A model generated the notes under the pieces. The model had not been told where the DNA came from. It saw only the letters and a program-made list of their open reading frames with translations, and did no database searches. Source: UBA2031 sp037189985 (GTDB taxonomy: Bacteria; Pseudomonadota; Gammaproteobacteria; Pseudomonadales; Moraxellaceae). From it: a DNA stretch of 64,000 nt. Of the stretch, positions 24,387 to 32,943 are shown piece by piece. Within the stretch, counting starts at the first letter, position 1; each line of letters begins with the position of its first letter. Location: contig JBBCJX010000034.1 of NCBI GenBank assembly GCA_037189985.1, forward strand, positions 62,001-126,000, in the 5' to 3' direction. The translations under genes were made by a program, and so were the position numbers.

Positions 24387-25112
24387 TCAGGGTGTGCGGG
24401 CCACCACAAGCAGGCTGATTTCGGGAATGCCGGCATCACGGAGCAGGCGGGTGATTTCTGCCAGAGTGGTACCGGTGGTCATGACATCGTCAATCACGGC
24501 GACATGTTGTGGTGGCTTCAATGCAGCCAGCCTTTCCTTCTCGATGCGGAAAGCTCCGCGCGGATTGCGTGCGCGCTGGGCGGCATCCAGCTGCATTTGT
24601 GCTGCTGTGGCACGGTGGCGGGTCAGTAGCCTTATCTCGAGGGGCAGCCTGAGCTGGCGGGCCAGCGGACGGGCAATTTCCATGGCCTGGTTGTAGCCGC
24701 GCTCACCCAGTCGCGTCCTGTGCAGGGGGACAGGCAGGAGGAGGTCGGGTGCTTGCATGCGCTTGTCCGCAATGCGCTGGTACAGCAATTCTCCCAACAG
24801 TTTCCCCAGTAACGGGGCATGTGCCAGACGGCCGTGGTATTTCAGCCCGGCTACCAGATGGTCTGCGGGAAATTCGTAGCGCAAGGGCGCCAGGGTACGG
24901 GTTTGCAGCGGGGGTTTCTGAAGGCAGGCCGCGCAGCATGTCTGGCCTGTCGGCACCGGCAGAGCGCAAAGCTCGCAGGCCGAAGTATTCCAGGGAAGGT
25001 CCTGCCGGCAGCCTTGGCAGAGGGGTTGGCCACGACCTGGAATGTCACAGAGCAGGCAGGCCTGGGGGAATTGACGAAGGATTTGATCGAAAAATGACCA
25101 TCGGTTAACCAT
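24387..25112 (-). CDS. comF: ComF family phosphoribosyltransferase-like protein
   Basis: The product is about 241 residues. The N-terminus has a four-cysteine zinc-finger-like arrangement (ACLLCDIPG, LCQGC, ACELC, TCCAAC). The C-terminus is a type I phosphoribosyltransferase-like domain with the PRPP loop VAVIDDVMTTGTTLAE and the LLPVPLHRTRLGERGYNQA segment typical of ComF/GntX. In competent bacteria ComF helps bring transforming single-stranded DNA into the cell. The ATG at 25112 has an AGGG site. In-frame starts at 25118, 25139 and 25157 exist; the last would overlap the putative biotin operator. It is divergent from bioB, an arrangement I recall in Pseudomonas. Confidence 0.88.
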   Translation of the reverse strand: MVNRWSFFDQILRQFPQACLLCDIPGRGQPLCQGCRQDLPWNTSACELCALPVPTGQTCCAACLQKPPLQTRTLAPLRYEFPADHLVAGLKYHGRLAHAPLLGKLLGELLYQRIADKRMQAPDLLLPVPLHRTRLGERGYNQAMEIARPLARQLRLPLEIRLLTRHRATAAQMQLDAAQRARNPRGAFRIEKERLAALKPPQHVAVIDDVMTTGTTLAEITRLLRDAGIPEISLLVVARTP

Positions 25113-25158
25113 GAGCATCCCTGCAAGTTGACGGGACATCCTGTCCCGGGTGACCATT

Positions 25159-25191
25159 CCGTCAACTTTCAGCCGTCGCCAAAGTTGACGG
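25159..25191. promoter_or_regulatory. putative biotin operator (BirA-type palindrome)
   Basis: CCGTCAACTTT (25159-25169) and AAAGTTGACGG (25181-25191) form a perfect 11-base inverted repeat with an 11-base spacer. A third half-site, GTTGACGG, lies at 25127-25134. Read as nine-base half-sites with 15 between, it fits the known BirA operator pattern TTGTAAACC-N14-16-GGTTTACAA with changed bases. It sits 68 bases before bioB. Confidence 0.55.
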
Positions 25192-25258
25192 CTCCACCTT
25201 AACAGGCGTTTCCACCCTCCGGAAAGCTGCCGTTGCCCGCCGTCACAGGAAGCCCGCC

Positions 25259-26317
25259 ATGACCGCCATACGCCACGACTGGTCCCGCAGCGAAGTCCGT
25301 GCCCTTTTTGACCTGCCCTTCATGGACCTGCTGTTCCGGGCGCAGACCGTGCACCGTGCCAATTTCGATCCCAATACAGTGCAGGTGAGCACGCTGCTCT
25401 CCATCAAGACCGGTGCCTGTCCGGAGGACTGCAAGTACTGCTCGCAGTCCGGCCATTACGACACTGGCCTGGATAAAGAGAAGCTGCTGGCCATCCAGAA
25501 GGTTGTGGAAGAGGCAATCAACGCGAAGGAAAAGGGAGCCAGCCGTTTCTGTATGGGCGCGGCATGGCGTTCGCCACGTGAAAAAGACATGCCCTATGTG
25601 CTGGAAATGGTGAAGCAGGTGAAAGGCCTGGGCCTTGAGACCTGCATGACGCTGGGCATGCTCTCGGGCGAGCAGGCACAGCAACTCGCCGAAGCCGGGC
25701 TCGATTACTACAACCACAATCTCGACACCTCGCCGGAGCATTACAGCAAGATCATCACCACGCGCACCTATAACGATCGCCTGAGCACGCTGGCGCATGT
25801 GCGTGAGGCCGGTATCAAGGTCTGTTGTGGTGGCATCGTCGGGCTGGGCGAGGCGCGTGAAGACCGTATCGGCCTGCTCATGCAACTGGCCAACCTGCCG
25901 GCACATCCCGAATCCGTGCCCATCAACATGCTGGTGAAGATTGAAGGCACGCCACTGGGGGATGTGGATGATCTGGACCCCTTCGAATTCATCCGAACGG
26001 TGGCGGTTGCGCGCATCCTCATGCCTGAGTCGCATGTGCGTCTGTCGGCCGGGCGTGAAACTATGAATGACCAGATGCAGGCGCTCTGCTTCATGGGCGG
26101 TGCCAATTCGATTTTCTACGGTGAAAAACTGCTGACCACACCCAATCCCGAAGCCGCACATGATCGCCAGCTGTTTGCCCGCCTGGGCATCAACACCGAA
26201 AGTGCACAGGACGTTTCGGATGAATCGCGTGAAGAGGCCATTGCCCAGTCCCTGCGGCAGCAACAGATGGCAGCGCTGACCCGCGATGCCATGGCTCCGC
26301 GTGAAACCGTGAACTGA
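25259..26317 (+). CDS. bioB: biotin synthase
   Basis: The product is a 352-residue radical SAM enzyme that inserts sulfur into dethiobiotin, the last step of biotin synthesis. The SAM cluster motif CPEDCKYC places Cys54, Cys58 and Cys61. Cluster-2 ligands are expected in the regions around SRFCMGAA, GLETCMTLG, IKVCCGGIVGLGE and the Arg in SAGRETM. The AGGA site lies eight bases before the ATG. It leads the bio gene run bioB-bioF-bioH-bioC-bioD and follows a putative biotin operator. A strong hairpin separates it from bioF. Confidence 0.97.
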   Translation: MTAIRHDWSRSEVRALFDLPFMDLLFRAQTVHRANFDPNTVQVSTLLSIKTGACPEDCKYCSQSGHYDTGLDKEKLLAIQKVVEEAINAKEKGASRFCMGAAWRSPREKDMPYVLEMVKQVKGLGLETCMTLGMLSGEQAQQLAEAGLDYYNHNLDTSPEHYSKIITTRTYNDRLSTLAHVREAGIKVCCGGIVGLGEAREDRIGLLMQLANLPAHPESVPINMLVKIEGTPLGDVDDLDPFEFIRTVAVARILMPESHVRLSAGRETMNDQMQALCFMGGANSIFYGEKLLTTPNPEAAHDRQLFARLGINTESAQDVSDESREEAIAQSLRQQQMAALTRDAMAPRETVN

Positions 26318-26324
26318 TTCTTTC

Positions 26325-26358
26325 TGCCTCTTCTCCCCGCTTGCGGGGAGAAGAGGCA
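26325..26358 (+). promoter_or_regulatory. intercistronic hairpin between bioB and bioF
   Basis: TGCCTCTTCTCCCCGC (26325-26340) pairs perfectly with GCGGGGAGAAGAGGCA (26343-26358), a 16-base stem. There is no T-run, so it is not a standard terminator. It may stabilise the bioB messenger end or lower expression of downstream genes. Confidence 0.7.
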
Positions 26359-26375
26359 ACACTGGCGCTCCAGCC

Positions 26376-27536
26376 ATGTCATTTGATTTCTCTTCCCTGC
26401 TTGCGCAAAAGAAGGCTGATGGTCTCTATCGCCAGCGTCGTACGCTGACGTCGGCACAGGGTGCCCGCGTCCGGGTAAATGGCCGTGAATTGCTGAACTT
26501 CTGCAGCAACGATTATCTGGGGCTGGCCAATCACCCCGAGATCATTGCTGCCTTCACGGCAGCGGCACAGACATATGGCGTAGGGAGCGGGGCCTCGCAT
26601 CTGGTATGCGGCCACTCGGCAGAACACCACTCGCTGGAGGAAGAGCTTGCGGCCTTTACCGGGCGTGCGCGGGCCCTGCTCTTTTCGACCGGTTACATGG
26701 CCAATACCGGCATCGTGCAGGCGCTGGTGGGCAAGGGCGATGCCGTATTCGAGGACAAGCTCAATCATGCGTCGCTGATTGACGGTGGCTTGGCGTCCGG
26801 TGCGCAATTCCAGCGCTATCGTCACAACGACACCGGCCATCTGGCCGAGCTGCTGGAAAAAAGCACGGCGGTCCGGAAGTTGGTCGTGACCGATGGTGTC
26901 TTCAGCATGGACGGTGATCTTGCGCCCCTGCCGGCGCTCGCCGCGCTGGCAAAAAAACATGATGCCTGGCTGATGGTGGACGATGCCCATGGCGTCGGTG
27001 TGCTGGGAGCCAGCGGTGCCGGCATTGCCGAACAGGCCGGTCTTTCGGTCGCGCAGTTGCCCGTGCTCGTGGGAACGCTGGGCAAGGCATTGGGAACCTT
27101 CGGCGCCTTCGTGGCCGGTGACGATGCACTGATCGAATTCCTCATCAATTCCGCGCGCCCTTATATTTTCACCACAGCCTTGCCGCCGGGTGTGGCGGCA
27201 GCCACTCGTGCCAGTCTCAGGCTGGTGCAGCGCGAGCACTGGCGACGCGAAAAGCTGCAGGAACTGGTGGCATATTTCCGCCTGAAGGCCTCGGCTCTGG
27301 GCCTGGAGTTGCTGGCAAGCGACACACCGATACAACCCCTGCTGCTGGGGAGCAACGAGCGGGCCCTGCGCTGGAGCCAGTCGCTGGAAGAGCAGGGTTT
27401 GCTGGTCGGTGCCATCCGGCCTCCCACCGTTCCGGTCGGTTCTGCGCGTTTGCGCATCACGTTTTCGGCAGCGCATGAAAAAGCCGATGTCGACATCCTG
27501 CTCAAGGCACTGGCGGCCTGCCGGGAGTTGCCATGA
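26376..27536 (+). CDS. bioF: 8-amino-7-oxononanoate synthase
   Basis: The product is a 386-residue PLP enzyme that condenses pimeloyl-ACP with L-alanine to 8-amino-7-oxononanoate. The cofactor lysine is Lys237 in TLGKALGTFGAF (E. coli Lys236). YLGLANHPE, GSGASHLVCGH and DDAHGVGVLG (PLP Asp) are all in place. No strong ribosome site precedes the ATG, so it may depend on the upstream hairpin region or on coupling. The stop overlaps the bioH start by four bases (ATGA). Confidence 0.96.
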   Translation: MSFDFSSLLAQKKADGLYRQRRTLTSAQGARVRVNGRELLNFCSNDYLGLANHPEIIAAFTAAAQTYGVGSGASHLVCGHSAEHHSLEEELAAFTGRARALLFSTGYMANTGIVQALVGKGDAVFEDKLNHASLIDGGLASGAQFQRYRHNDTGHLAELLEKSTAVRKLVVTDGVFSMDGDLAPLPALAALAKKHDAWLMVDDAHGVGVLGASGAGIAEQAGLSVAQLPVLVGTLGKALGTFGAFVAGDDALIEFLINSARPYIFTTALPPGVAAATRASLRLVQREHWRREKLQELVAYFRLKASALGLELLASDTPIQPLLLGSNERALRWSQSLEEQGLLVGAIRPPTVPVGSARLRITFSAAHEKADVDILLKALAACRELP

Positions 27537-28315
27537 GCGGGCTTCATCACAGGGTTCATGAAGGGCCGGCGGCGGCACCCACGCTGGTCCTGCTGCATGG
27601 CTGGGGACTGCACTCCGGCGTCTGGGAAGGATTTTTACCCGTGCTCACGCCACATTTCCGCGTGGTCTGTGTCGATCTTCCGGGCTTTGGCAAAAGCAGC
27701 GTGACGGTATCCGGAGACCGGTTTTTCAGCGAATTGCAGGCCTTGCTGCCGGAGCCTGCACTCTGGTTGGGCTGGTCGCTGGGCGGGCTGCATGCACTGG
27801 AAATGGCCAGACGCCACCCGGCCAGCGTGCAGGCCTTGTGCCTGCTGGCGGCGACACCCTGCTTTTTGCAACGGCCGGACTGGCGCGCAGCAATGCCGCC
27901 GGAAGTGTTTGCCGATTTTTCGGATGCCCTGAGGGAAAATCCCCTGATTACCCTGGAAGGATTTCTTGCGCTGCAGTGCAAGGGTAGCCAGAGCATGAAG
28001 CCGGATTTGCGTTTCCTTCACACGGTTTTGTCAGCACATGCACTGCCTGCACCGGCAGTCCTGCACGCCGGTTTGCAGCAACTGGCGCGTAGCGATTTGC
28101 GACAGGAATTGCGTGTGCTCTCCATGCCTCTGCTGGTTCTGCTGGGTGAGCGTGATGTGCTGGTGCCGGCTGCCGTGGGCAGGTCCATTCAGGATATCCG
28201 CCCCGATGCCGTGGTGCTGACCCTGCCCAAGGCCGCACATCTGCCCTTCGTTTCACATCCCAAGGCGTGTGCTGATGCCTTGCTGCAGTTCAGTCGCATG
28301 AGCACGCACCCGTGA
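27533..28315 (+). CDS. bioH: pimeloyl-ACP methyl ester carboxylesterase
   Basis: The product is a 260-residue alpha/beta hydrolase that removes the methyl group from pimeloyl-ACP methyl ester, ending the BioC-BioH primer cycle. Oxyanion LLHGWGLHS, nucleophile Ser82 in GWSLGG (same number as E. coli BioH), acid in LLGERDVLVP and base His in KAAHLPFVSHP are all visible. It overlaps bioF by ATGA and its own stop overlaps the GTG of bioC (GTGA), so the three genes are translationally coupled. Confidence 0.95.
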   Translation: MSGLHHRVHEGPAAAPTLVLLHGWGLHSGVWEGFLPVLTPHFRVVCVDLPGFGKSSVTVSGDRFFSELQALLPEPALWLGWSLGGLHALEMARRHPASVQALCLLAATPCFLQRPDWRAAMPPEVFADFSDALRENPLITLEGFLALQCKGSQSMKPDLRFLHTVLSAHALPAPAVLHAGLQQLARSDLRQELRVLSMPLLVLLGERDVLVPAAVGRSIQDIRPDAVVLTLPKAAHLPFVSHPKACADALLQFSRMSTHP

Positions 28316-29073
28316 GCAGCCTCTCAAGCCGCAAGCAGGAAATTGCCAGCCGGTTTTCGCGCGCGGCCTTGTCCTATGCCTCTCATGCTGCCTTGCAGCA
28401 GTCGATTGCCGACACGCTCCTTGCACATACGGCGTTTGCCGGCGTGGTGCTGGATGCCGGCTGTGGCAGCGGTCGGGAGTCCCGTTTGCTGGCAGAAAAG
28501 CCGGCGGTCCAGGAGGTGATCGCGCTGGATATTGCCGCCGCCATGCTCGCCGCATTGCCTGCATCATCGCGTATCCGGCCCCTGCTTGGCGATATGGAAA
28601 CCATTCCTCTGCCAGCGGCGTCAGTGGATGTGGTTTTCAGCAGCTTTGCCATGCAGTGGTGCGAGTCGGCGATAACTGTCGCGGAAGAATTTTCCCGTGT
28701 GCTGAAGCAGGGCGGCAGGCTGCTGGCCAGTGTTCCCGGGCCACGCAGTCTTGATGGCTTGCGGGCAGGTGGCTTGCTGCATGTCAACGAATTCCGTTCG
28801 GAAGAAAACTGGCGAGTTGCACTTGAGTCAGCGGGTTTCCGGCAGCTGCAGTTTCATCATCAGGATTTTGCGATGCACTTTGACGAGCCGCGAGAGTTGC
28901 TGCGGGCACTGAAAGGTATCGGTGCGAACACGGTAGACATGCCGCGTGAAAACCATCTTCTGGGGCGGCACTGGCTGGCTGAAGTCACGCGAGTGCTGGA
29001 AGCCATGCGTGAACCACAGGGGCTGCCTTTGCGCTACGAAGCCATTTTCATGGAAGCCGTGCTGCCGGCATGA
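28312..29073 (+). CDS. bioC: malonyl-ACP O-methyltransferase
   Basis: The product is a 253-residue SAM methyltransferase that methylates malonyl-ACP to start pimelate synthesis through the fatty-acid cycle. It begins with GTG at 28312, overlapping the bioH stop by four bases. The SAM-binding motif I is VVLDAGCGSGRESRLL, followed by IALDIA and the FSSFAMQWCES region typical of BioC. The C-terminal part MHFDEPRELLRALKGIGAN also matches the family. Presence of both BioC and BioH indicates the E. coli-type pimelate route. Confidence 0.95.
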   Translation: MSSLSSRKQEIASRFSRAALSYASHAALQQSIADTLLAHTAFAGVVLDAGCGSGRESRLLAEKPAVQEVIALDIAAAMLAALPASSRIRPLLGDMETIPLPAASVDVVFSSFAMQWCESAITVAEEFSRVLKQGGRLLASVPGPRSLDGLRAGGLLHVNEFRSEENWRVALESAGFRQLQFHHQDFAMHFDEPRELLRALKGIGANTVDMPRENHLLGRHWLAEVTRVLEAMREPQGLPLRYEAIFMEAVLPA

Positions 29074-29157
29074 TCACTTTTCTGTCTCCGCACGGATTTC
29101 TGATGCCGGACAAAATTCTTGCCCGTTCAAGTGGCAAACAGAGTGGAAGCAATTGCA

Positions 29158-29832
29158 ATGGCTAATGCTTTTTTCGTGACCGGTACGGATACCGGTGTTG
29201 GCAAAACCACGGTGAGCTGTGCCTTGCTGGCAGCGGCGAAGGAGCGCGGCCTGAGTACCCTGGCTGTCAAACCGGTGGCGGCTGGCTGCGAGCAAACGAC
29301 TGAAGGCCTGCGCAATGAAGATGCCCTGGCGCTCATGGCCGTGATGACCGAGCCCTTGAGCTATGACGAGGTGAATCCGGTGGCCTTGCCGGCAGCCTTG
29401 TCTCCGCATCTGGCGGCGCAGCAGGCGGGAAGGAAGATATCCATCCAGCAACTGGCGGGTTTTTGCCGGGGTACCTTGTCACGGCGTGCCGGCCTGGCAC
29501 TGGTGGAAGGGGCAGGGGGCTGGCGGGTGCCGGTCAGTGAGCGCGAGCAGCTTTCGGCACTGCCGCGCGAGTTGCGCCTGCCGGTGGTGCTGGTGGTGGG
29601 TCTGCGCTTGGGTTGTCTCAACCACACCATCCTGACGGTCGAGGCCATACTGCGCGACGGCCTGCGTCTGGCGGGCTGGGTGGGGAATATCGTGGACCCT
29701 GCCATGGAAGCGGTGGACGAGAACGTGGCTACCCTCAAGTCCATGATTGCGGCTCCTTGTCTCGGTGTGCTGCCCTGGCAGCCCGAGGCCGGCCATGCCG
29801 AGCGTGGGCTGTTGCTGCAGTTGCCGGAGTGA
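29158..29832 (+). CDS. bioD: dethiobiotin synthetase
   Basis: The product is a 224-residue ATP-dependent enzyme that closes the ureido ring on 7,8-diaminononanoate using CO2. The P-loop GTDTGVGKTT is at residues 8-17, KPVAAGCE follows, and the EGAGGWRVP catalytic segment is present. The ATG at 29158 has a GGAAG site. It lies 84 bases after bioC and closes the bio run. bioA, needed between BioF and BioD, is not in the window and must be elsewhere or replaced. Confidence 0.95.
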   Translation: MANAFFVTGTDTGVGKTTVSCALLAAAKERGLSTLAVKPVAAGCEQTTEGLRNEDALALMAVMTEPLSYDEVNPVALPAALSPHLAAQQAGRKISIQQLAGFCRGTLSRRAGLALVEGAGGWRVPVSEREQLSALPRELRLPVVLVVGLRLGCLNHTILTVEAILRDGLRLAGWVGNIVDPAMEAVDENVATLKSMIAAPCLGVLPWQPEAGHAERGLLLQLPE

Positions 29833-29873
29833 CACAGCCCATTCCCGGTCTCTGGCTGGGCTTGGGCACTGCC

Positions 29874-29890
29874 TTGTGACCGCGTCACAA
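29874..29890. promoter_or_regulatory. perfect inverted repeat before the MpaB-type oxygenase
   Basis: TTGTGAC (29874-29880) and GTCACAA (29884-29890) flank the spacer CGC. It resembles a CRP site but the TGTGA/TCACA spacing is five, not six. It lies 77 bases before the start codon and is a plausible repressor operator. Confidence 0.45.
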
Positions 29891-29967
29891 AAGCTTGCAG
29901 GGCTTGCCTTGTCGGGCTTGGGGGCTTGTGCAATCCTTTCGCGACCAATCAGTCAAGGTGTCTTCCC

Positions 29968-31215
29968 ATGACCGCTGCCGCTCGTTTTCCCGTCTCCACT
30001 CCCACTCGTGTTCCAGACCCGGCCAGCCGTAACAACTGGAAGGTGAGGGCCTTGGGGCGCCTGCTGACGGCGGCAGACCTCACCCCCGAGCCGGCGCAAC
30101 TGGAGTCCTATGTGCGCTACCTGAACATGGGTGATCCCTTGGCGGATGCCGTCATCGCCATGTATCAGGAGCTGCCGCCCGGACAGGGGCGCAAGCTGGT
30201 GGACCTGGCCCTTGAGCACGGGATTGATGTCGTGCAGGACGCACCGCCCGCTCTGTGTGCCCTGTTCCGCCAGATTGAAGAAGTACCAGTCTGGCTGGAT
30301 CGCGAGAAATGCAATCTTGCCTGTGACGTCACGCGCCGTACCGGCTGGTTTGCCGAGCTTTCGCTGCGCAATGTTTCCCTCATGGGCGGCTATCTGGTGG
30401 CGGCGGCCGCCAAACCTCTCGTATTCACCGGCCAGCTGGACCGCATGGCACCACGTCGACTGGTCGAGACCGGCAAATTCTGGACGGATGCCACTACCCG
30501 CGACGGCATGTTGCGCCATCACGAAGGTTTCAAGAGTGCCGTGCGTGTGCGCCTCATGCATGCCCAGGTCCGGGCCATGCTGAAGAAGTCCGGCAAATGG
30601 GACGAAGCGGCTTGGGGCCACCCCATCAACCAGTCGGACAGCATGGCCACCATTCTGGAGTTTTCTTCCGTGTTCCTGCTGGGGCTGCGTCTTCTGGGCT
30701 TCCGCTTCACCAGTGAGGAGCGGGAAGCTGTCATTCATCTTTGGCGCTATGTCGGTTACCTGATGGGTGTGGACGAACGCATCCTGCCGGCCAGCGAGCA
30801 TGACTCCATGCGTGCCCTCATGATGCAGTACATGCTGCACGGGGAGCCGGATGACGACACCCGCGCATTGGGTCAGGCCCTGAACGGTGTGCCCCGGCTG
30901 CAGGCCGGAGACGCGGCCTGGAAACAGGCCATTGCCCGTATCGAAACCGGTTACCGCAGTGCCTTCACACGCATCGTGATGGGGGACGAGAGCGGCGATG
31001 CCTTGGGATTGCCGAAATCTTTGAGTTGGAAGGCGGCGGTGCTTTCGACATCGCCACTGATTTTTTCGCTGGAAACCCTGCGGCGTAATGTGCCGGGGGC
31101 GACCAAAGCCGCTGTCGTTCTGGGGCGACTGCTGCATGAAAGGATGTTGCCCATCGCCATCGAGCAGCAGAAAGCTGACACCACATTTACTGCCGTGAAG
31201 TCCCTTGCACGCTGA
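29968..31215 (+). CDS. oxygenase MpaB family protein (DUF2236)
   Basis: The product is a 415-residue member of the DUF2236/MpaB family, which includes the heme latex-clearing protein Lcp and the fungal MpaB oxygenase. It is all-helical. The likely heme-ligand region is FKSAVRVRLMHAQVR, with Arg and His in the family pattern, followed by WGHPINQSDSMATILEFSSVFLLGLRLLGFRF and YLMGVDERILP. No signal peptide is seen. The ATG at 29968 is supported by an AAGGTG site. It is monogenic between bioD and a strong terminator and is preceded by a perfect palindrome. Substrate is unknown; oxidative cleavage of a hydrophobic substrate is inferred from the family. Confidence 0.85.
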   Translation: MTAAARFPVSTPTRVPDPASRNNWKVRALGRLLTAADLTPEPAQLESYVRYLNMGDPLADAVIAMYQELPPGQGRKLVDLALEHGIDVVQDAPPALCALFRQIEEVPVWLDREKCNLACDVTRRTGWFAELSLRNVSLMGGYLVAAAAKPLVFTGQLDRMAPRRLVETGKFWTDATTRDGMLRHHEGFKSAVRVRLMHAQVRAMLKKSGKWDEAAWGHPINQSDSMATILEFSSVFLLGLRLLGFRFTSEEREAVIHLWRYVGYLMGVDERILPASEHDSMRALMMQYMLHGEPDDDTRALGQALNGVPRLQAGDAAWKQAIARIETGYRSAFTRIVMGDESGDALGLPKSLSWKAAVLSTSPLIFSLETLRRNVPGATKAAVVLGRLLHERMLPIAIEQQKADTTFTAVKSLAR

Positions 31216-31234
31216 TGCGGTCTTGGCAGCATGA

Positions 31235-31265
31235 AAAACGCCCGTCACAGACGGGCGTTTTCGTT
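31235..31265. terminator. bidirectional terminator
   Basis: AAACGCCCGT and ACGGGCGTTT form a strong stem between 31236 and 31261, with A-tracts before and T-rich sequence after. It separates the oxygenase gene from the convergent secreted-protein gene. Confidence 0.85.
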
Positions 31266-31278
31266 TTTGTCAGAGGCT

Positions 31279-32943
31279 TTAGCAGCACCAGTTCTGCTTG
31301 CCCCGGTTCCAGCTTTCCAGGTTCTGGTATTGCTGTTGCCTGTTCTCGCGTATGAAGCTGTTGGTGCTTTCCTTGGAGGATTTGATGATGGCGTCGCCCC
31401 AGCTGTTCCAGTTCGGTCCGCCGCCGCTACCCGGTGGCGCTGCTGGAATACGCGGCTCGTAGTGGCCTTTGGCTTTGTAGTATTTGAAGCGGGCCTCCGC
31501 AATGACGTCGGCGCTGACGCCCTTGCTTTGCGCAAAATTCAAAAGTACATCACTGGGAATGCTGCACTCACGCAGCACCTGCTCAAGCCCCGGTACATGC
31601 AACTCGTAGTAGACCTCCTTGGTTTGGCCGCAGAGTTTGCCCTCGGCCAGGAGCTTCTGGTAATGCGCTTCCCCGGCGGCATATGCGGCCCGGCGCCCTG
31701 CTTCTTCCTTGCGTGCGGATTCGGTGATCAGGTTGCGCTGATAAGCCATGCGCTCGTCTACATAGTTGTCGTAAGTGGCCCGCGCCTGTGAGCCCGTGGC
31801 CAGTGGTGCCTCTTCCGGTTGTGGTTTGAGGTTGTAGTAAAAATAGAGTCGCCAGATATCTTCATCGGCGCTGCGTATGGCAAATACATCCTTGATGAAG
31901 GCATTGCGGTCGCTCATGCGGTCGATATAGCGCGCCATGCCCGTAGCCACTGGCAAGGCGGCGTAGTTGTCCACCACATCCTGCAAGCGTCCCTGTCCCC
32001 AGCGCAGGCGGATTCCTTGCGGTGTTTCTTCGGCCAGCGCCCAGCCTTGTGTCTCGCGTAGCGCATCGGGTTTGGCATCTATCTTGAGTGGGAAAACACC
32101 AATCACACCGTCCGGTAAAGGCAGTGGGCCGCCGTTGTTGTCGATGGGGGTATAGAGTTTTCCATACGGCAGGGTCGGGTGTTGGCCTGTCAGGCTGGTG
32201 GCAATGTACTCGACTGATGATGGCTGCTTTGGGCTGTGTCGATTACGCGAGTGGTAGGCCTGCATGTCCGCATAGGACTCCCAGCGTTCGATAGCGCCCA
32301 GCACCGGCGAGACAGGCTCGCCTTTCAGATCGAGAATGCGGCTGACAGCGATGCCGTCGGCGGAAGTGAAGTGCACGATCAAAGTGCCATCCCGGCGCTC
32401 CAGTGTGGGTGTGCCGGTTTTATGGGCGCTGCCGCCGAGATTGCGGATATGCACGGGAGTATCCACGCCGCGTGCCAAGGCAAAATATTCCGGGACGGAG
32501 CCCTCACCGCTCCATGCCAACGGATAACGCACATCCTGCCAGACATGCTCGGTCATGAACTTCCATGGCACCTGGCCTTTTTCGCCTTTGCCGTATACAT
32601 AGAACAGATAAGGCTCTCGCTCCTGATAAAAGGCTTTGACAGCAATGGCGGGCTGCACGGCCGCCAGAGTGGGGCTGAGGGGAATGACGTTGTTGTAAAT
32701 GGCTGGCACCAGCAGTTTGCCGCTGGCATCAACCAGTCCTTTCAGGCGTGGAGCGTTGTTCCAGCAACTGCTGAGTACATAAGCATTGCGGTGTGCGGCA
32801 ACAGGGCCCTCCGCGCTGTACAGATACAGCACGGGTTCTTCGACAAAGGGCTTTTTGGGCTTGCCGAGCTCGCATTTGGGTGCTGCCCATGAGGGTGTCG
32901 CAAAAAGCATGGTGAATGCGAGGCCGATAAGTAAATGGTGCAT
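31279..32943 (-). CDS. large secreted protein of unknown function
   Basis: The product has 554 residues. A signal peptide (LLIGLAFTMLFATPSWA) is followed by a mature protein beginning APKCELGK. The first half looks beta-rich with WG-repeat-like stretches (LVDASGKLLVPAIYNNVIPL; VQPAIAVKAFY). The second half is helical (NLITESARKEEAGRRAAYAAGEAHYQKLLAEGKL). It ends with Gly/Pro- and Asn/Gln-rich sequence and a terminal Cys-Cys (KQNWCC). Paired cysteines (SSCWNN, KLCGQT, RECSIP) suggest disulfides. I do not recognise a family. It is convergent with the oxygenase and has no obvious partner gene. Confidence 0.75.
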   Translation of the reverse strand: MHHLLIGLAFTMLFATPSWAAPKCELGKPKKPFVEEPVLYLYSAEGPVAAHRNAYVLSSCWNNAPRLKGLVDASGKLLVPAIYNNVIPLSPTLAAVQPAIAVKAFYQEREPYLFYVYGKGEKGQVPWKFMTEHVWQDVRYPLAWSGEGSVPEYFALARGVDTPVHIRNLGGSAHKTGTPTLERRDGTLIVHFTSADGIAVSRILDLKGEPVSPVLGAIERWESYADMQAYHSRNRHSPKQPSSVEYIATSLTGQHPTLPYGKLYTPIDNNGGPLPLPDGVIGVFPLKIDAKPDALRETQGWALAEETPQGIRLRWGQGRLQDVVDNYAALPVATGMARYIDRMSDRNAFIKDVFAIRSADEDIWRLYFYYNLKPQPEEAPLATGSQARATYDNYVDERMAYQRNLITESARKEEAGRRAAYAAGEAHYQKLLAEGKLCGQTKEVYYELHVPGLEQVLRECSIPSDVLLNFAQSKGVSADVIAEARFKYYKAKGHYEPRIPAAPPGSGGGPNWNSWGDAIIKSSKESTNSFIRENRQQQYQNLESWNRGKQNWCC

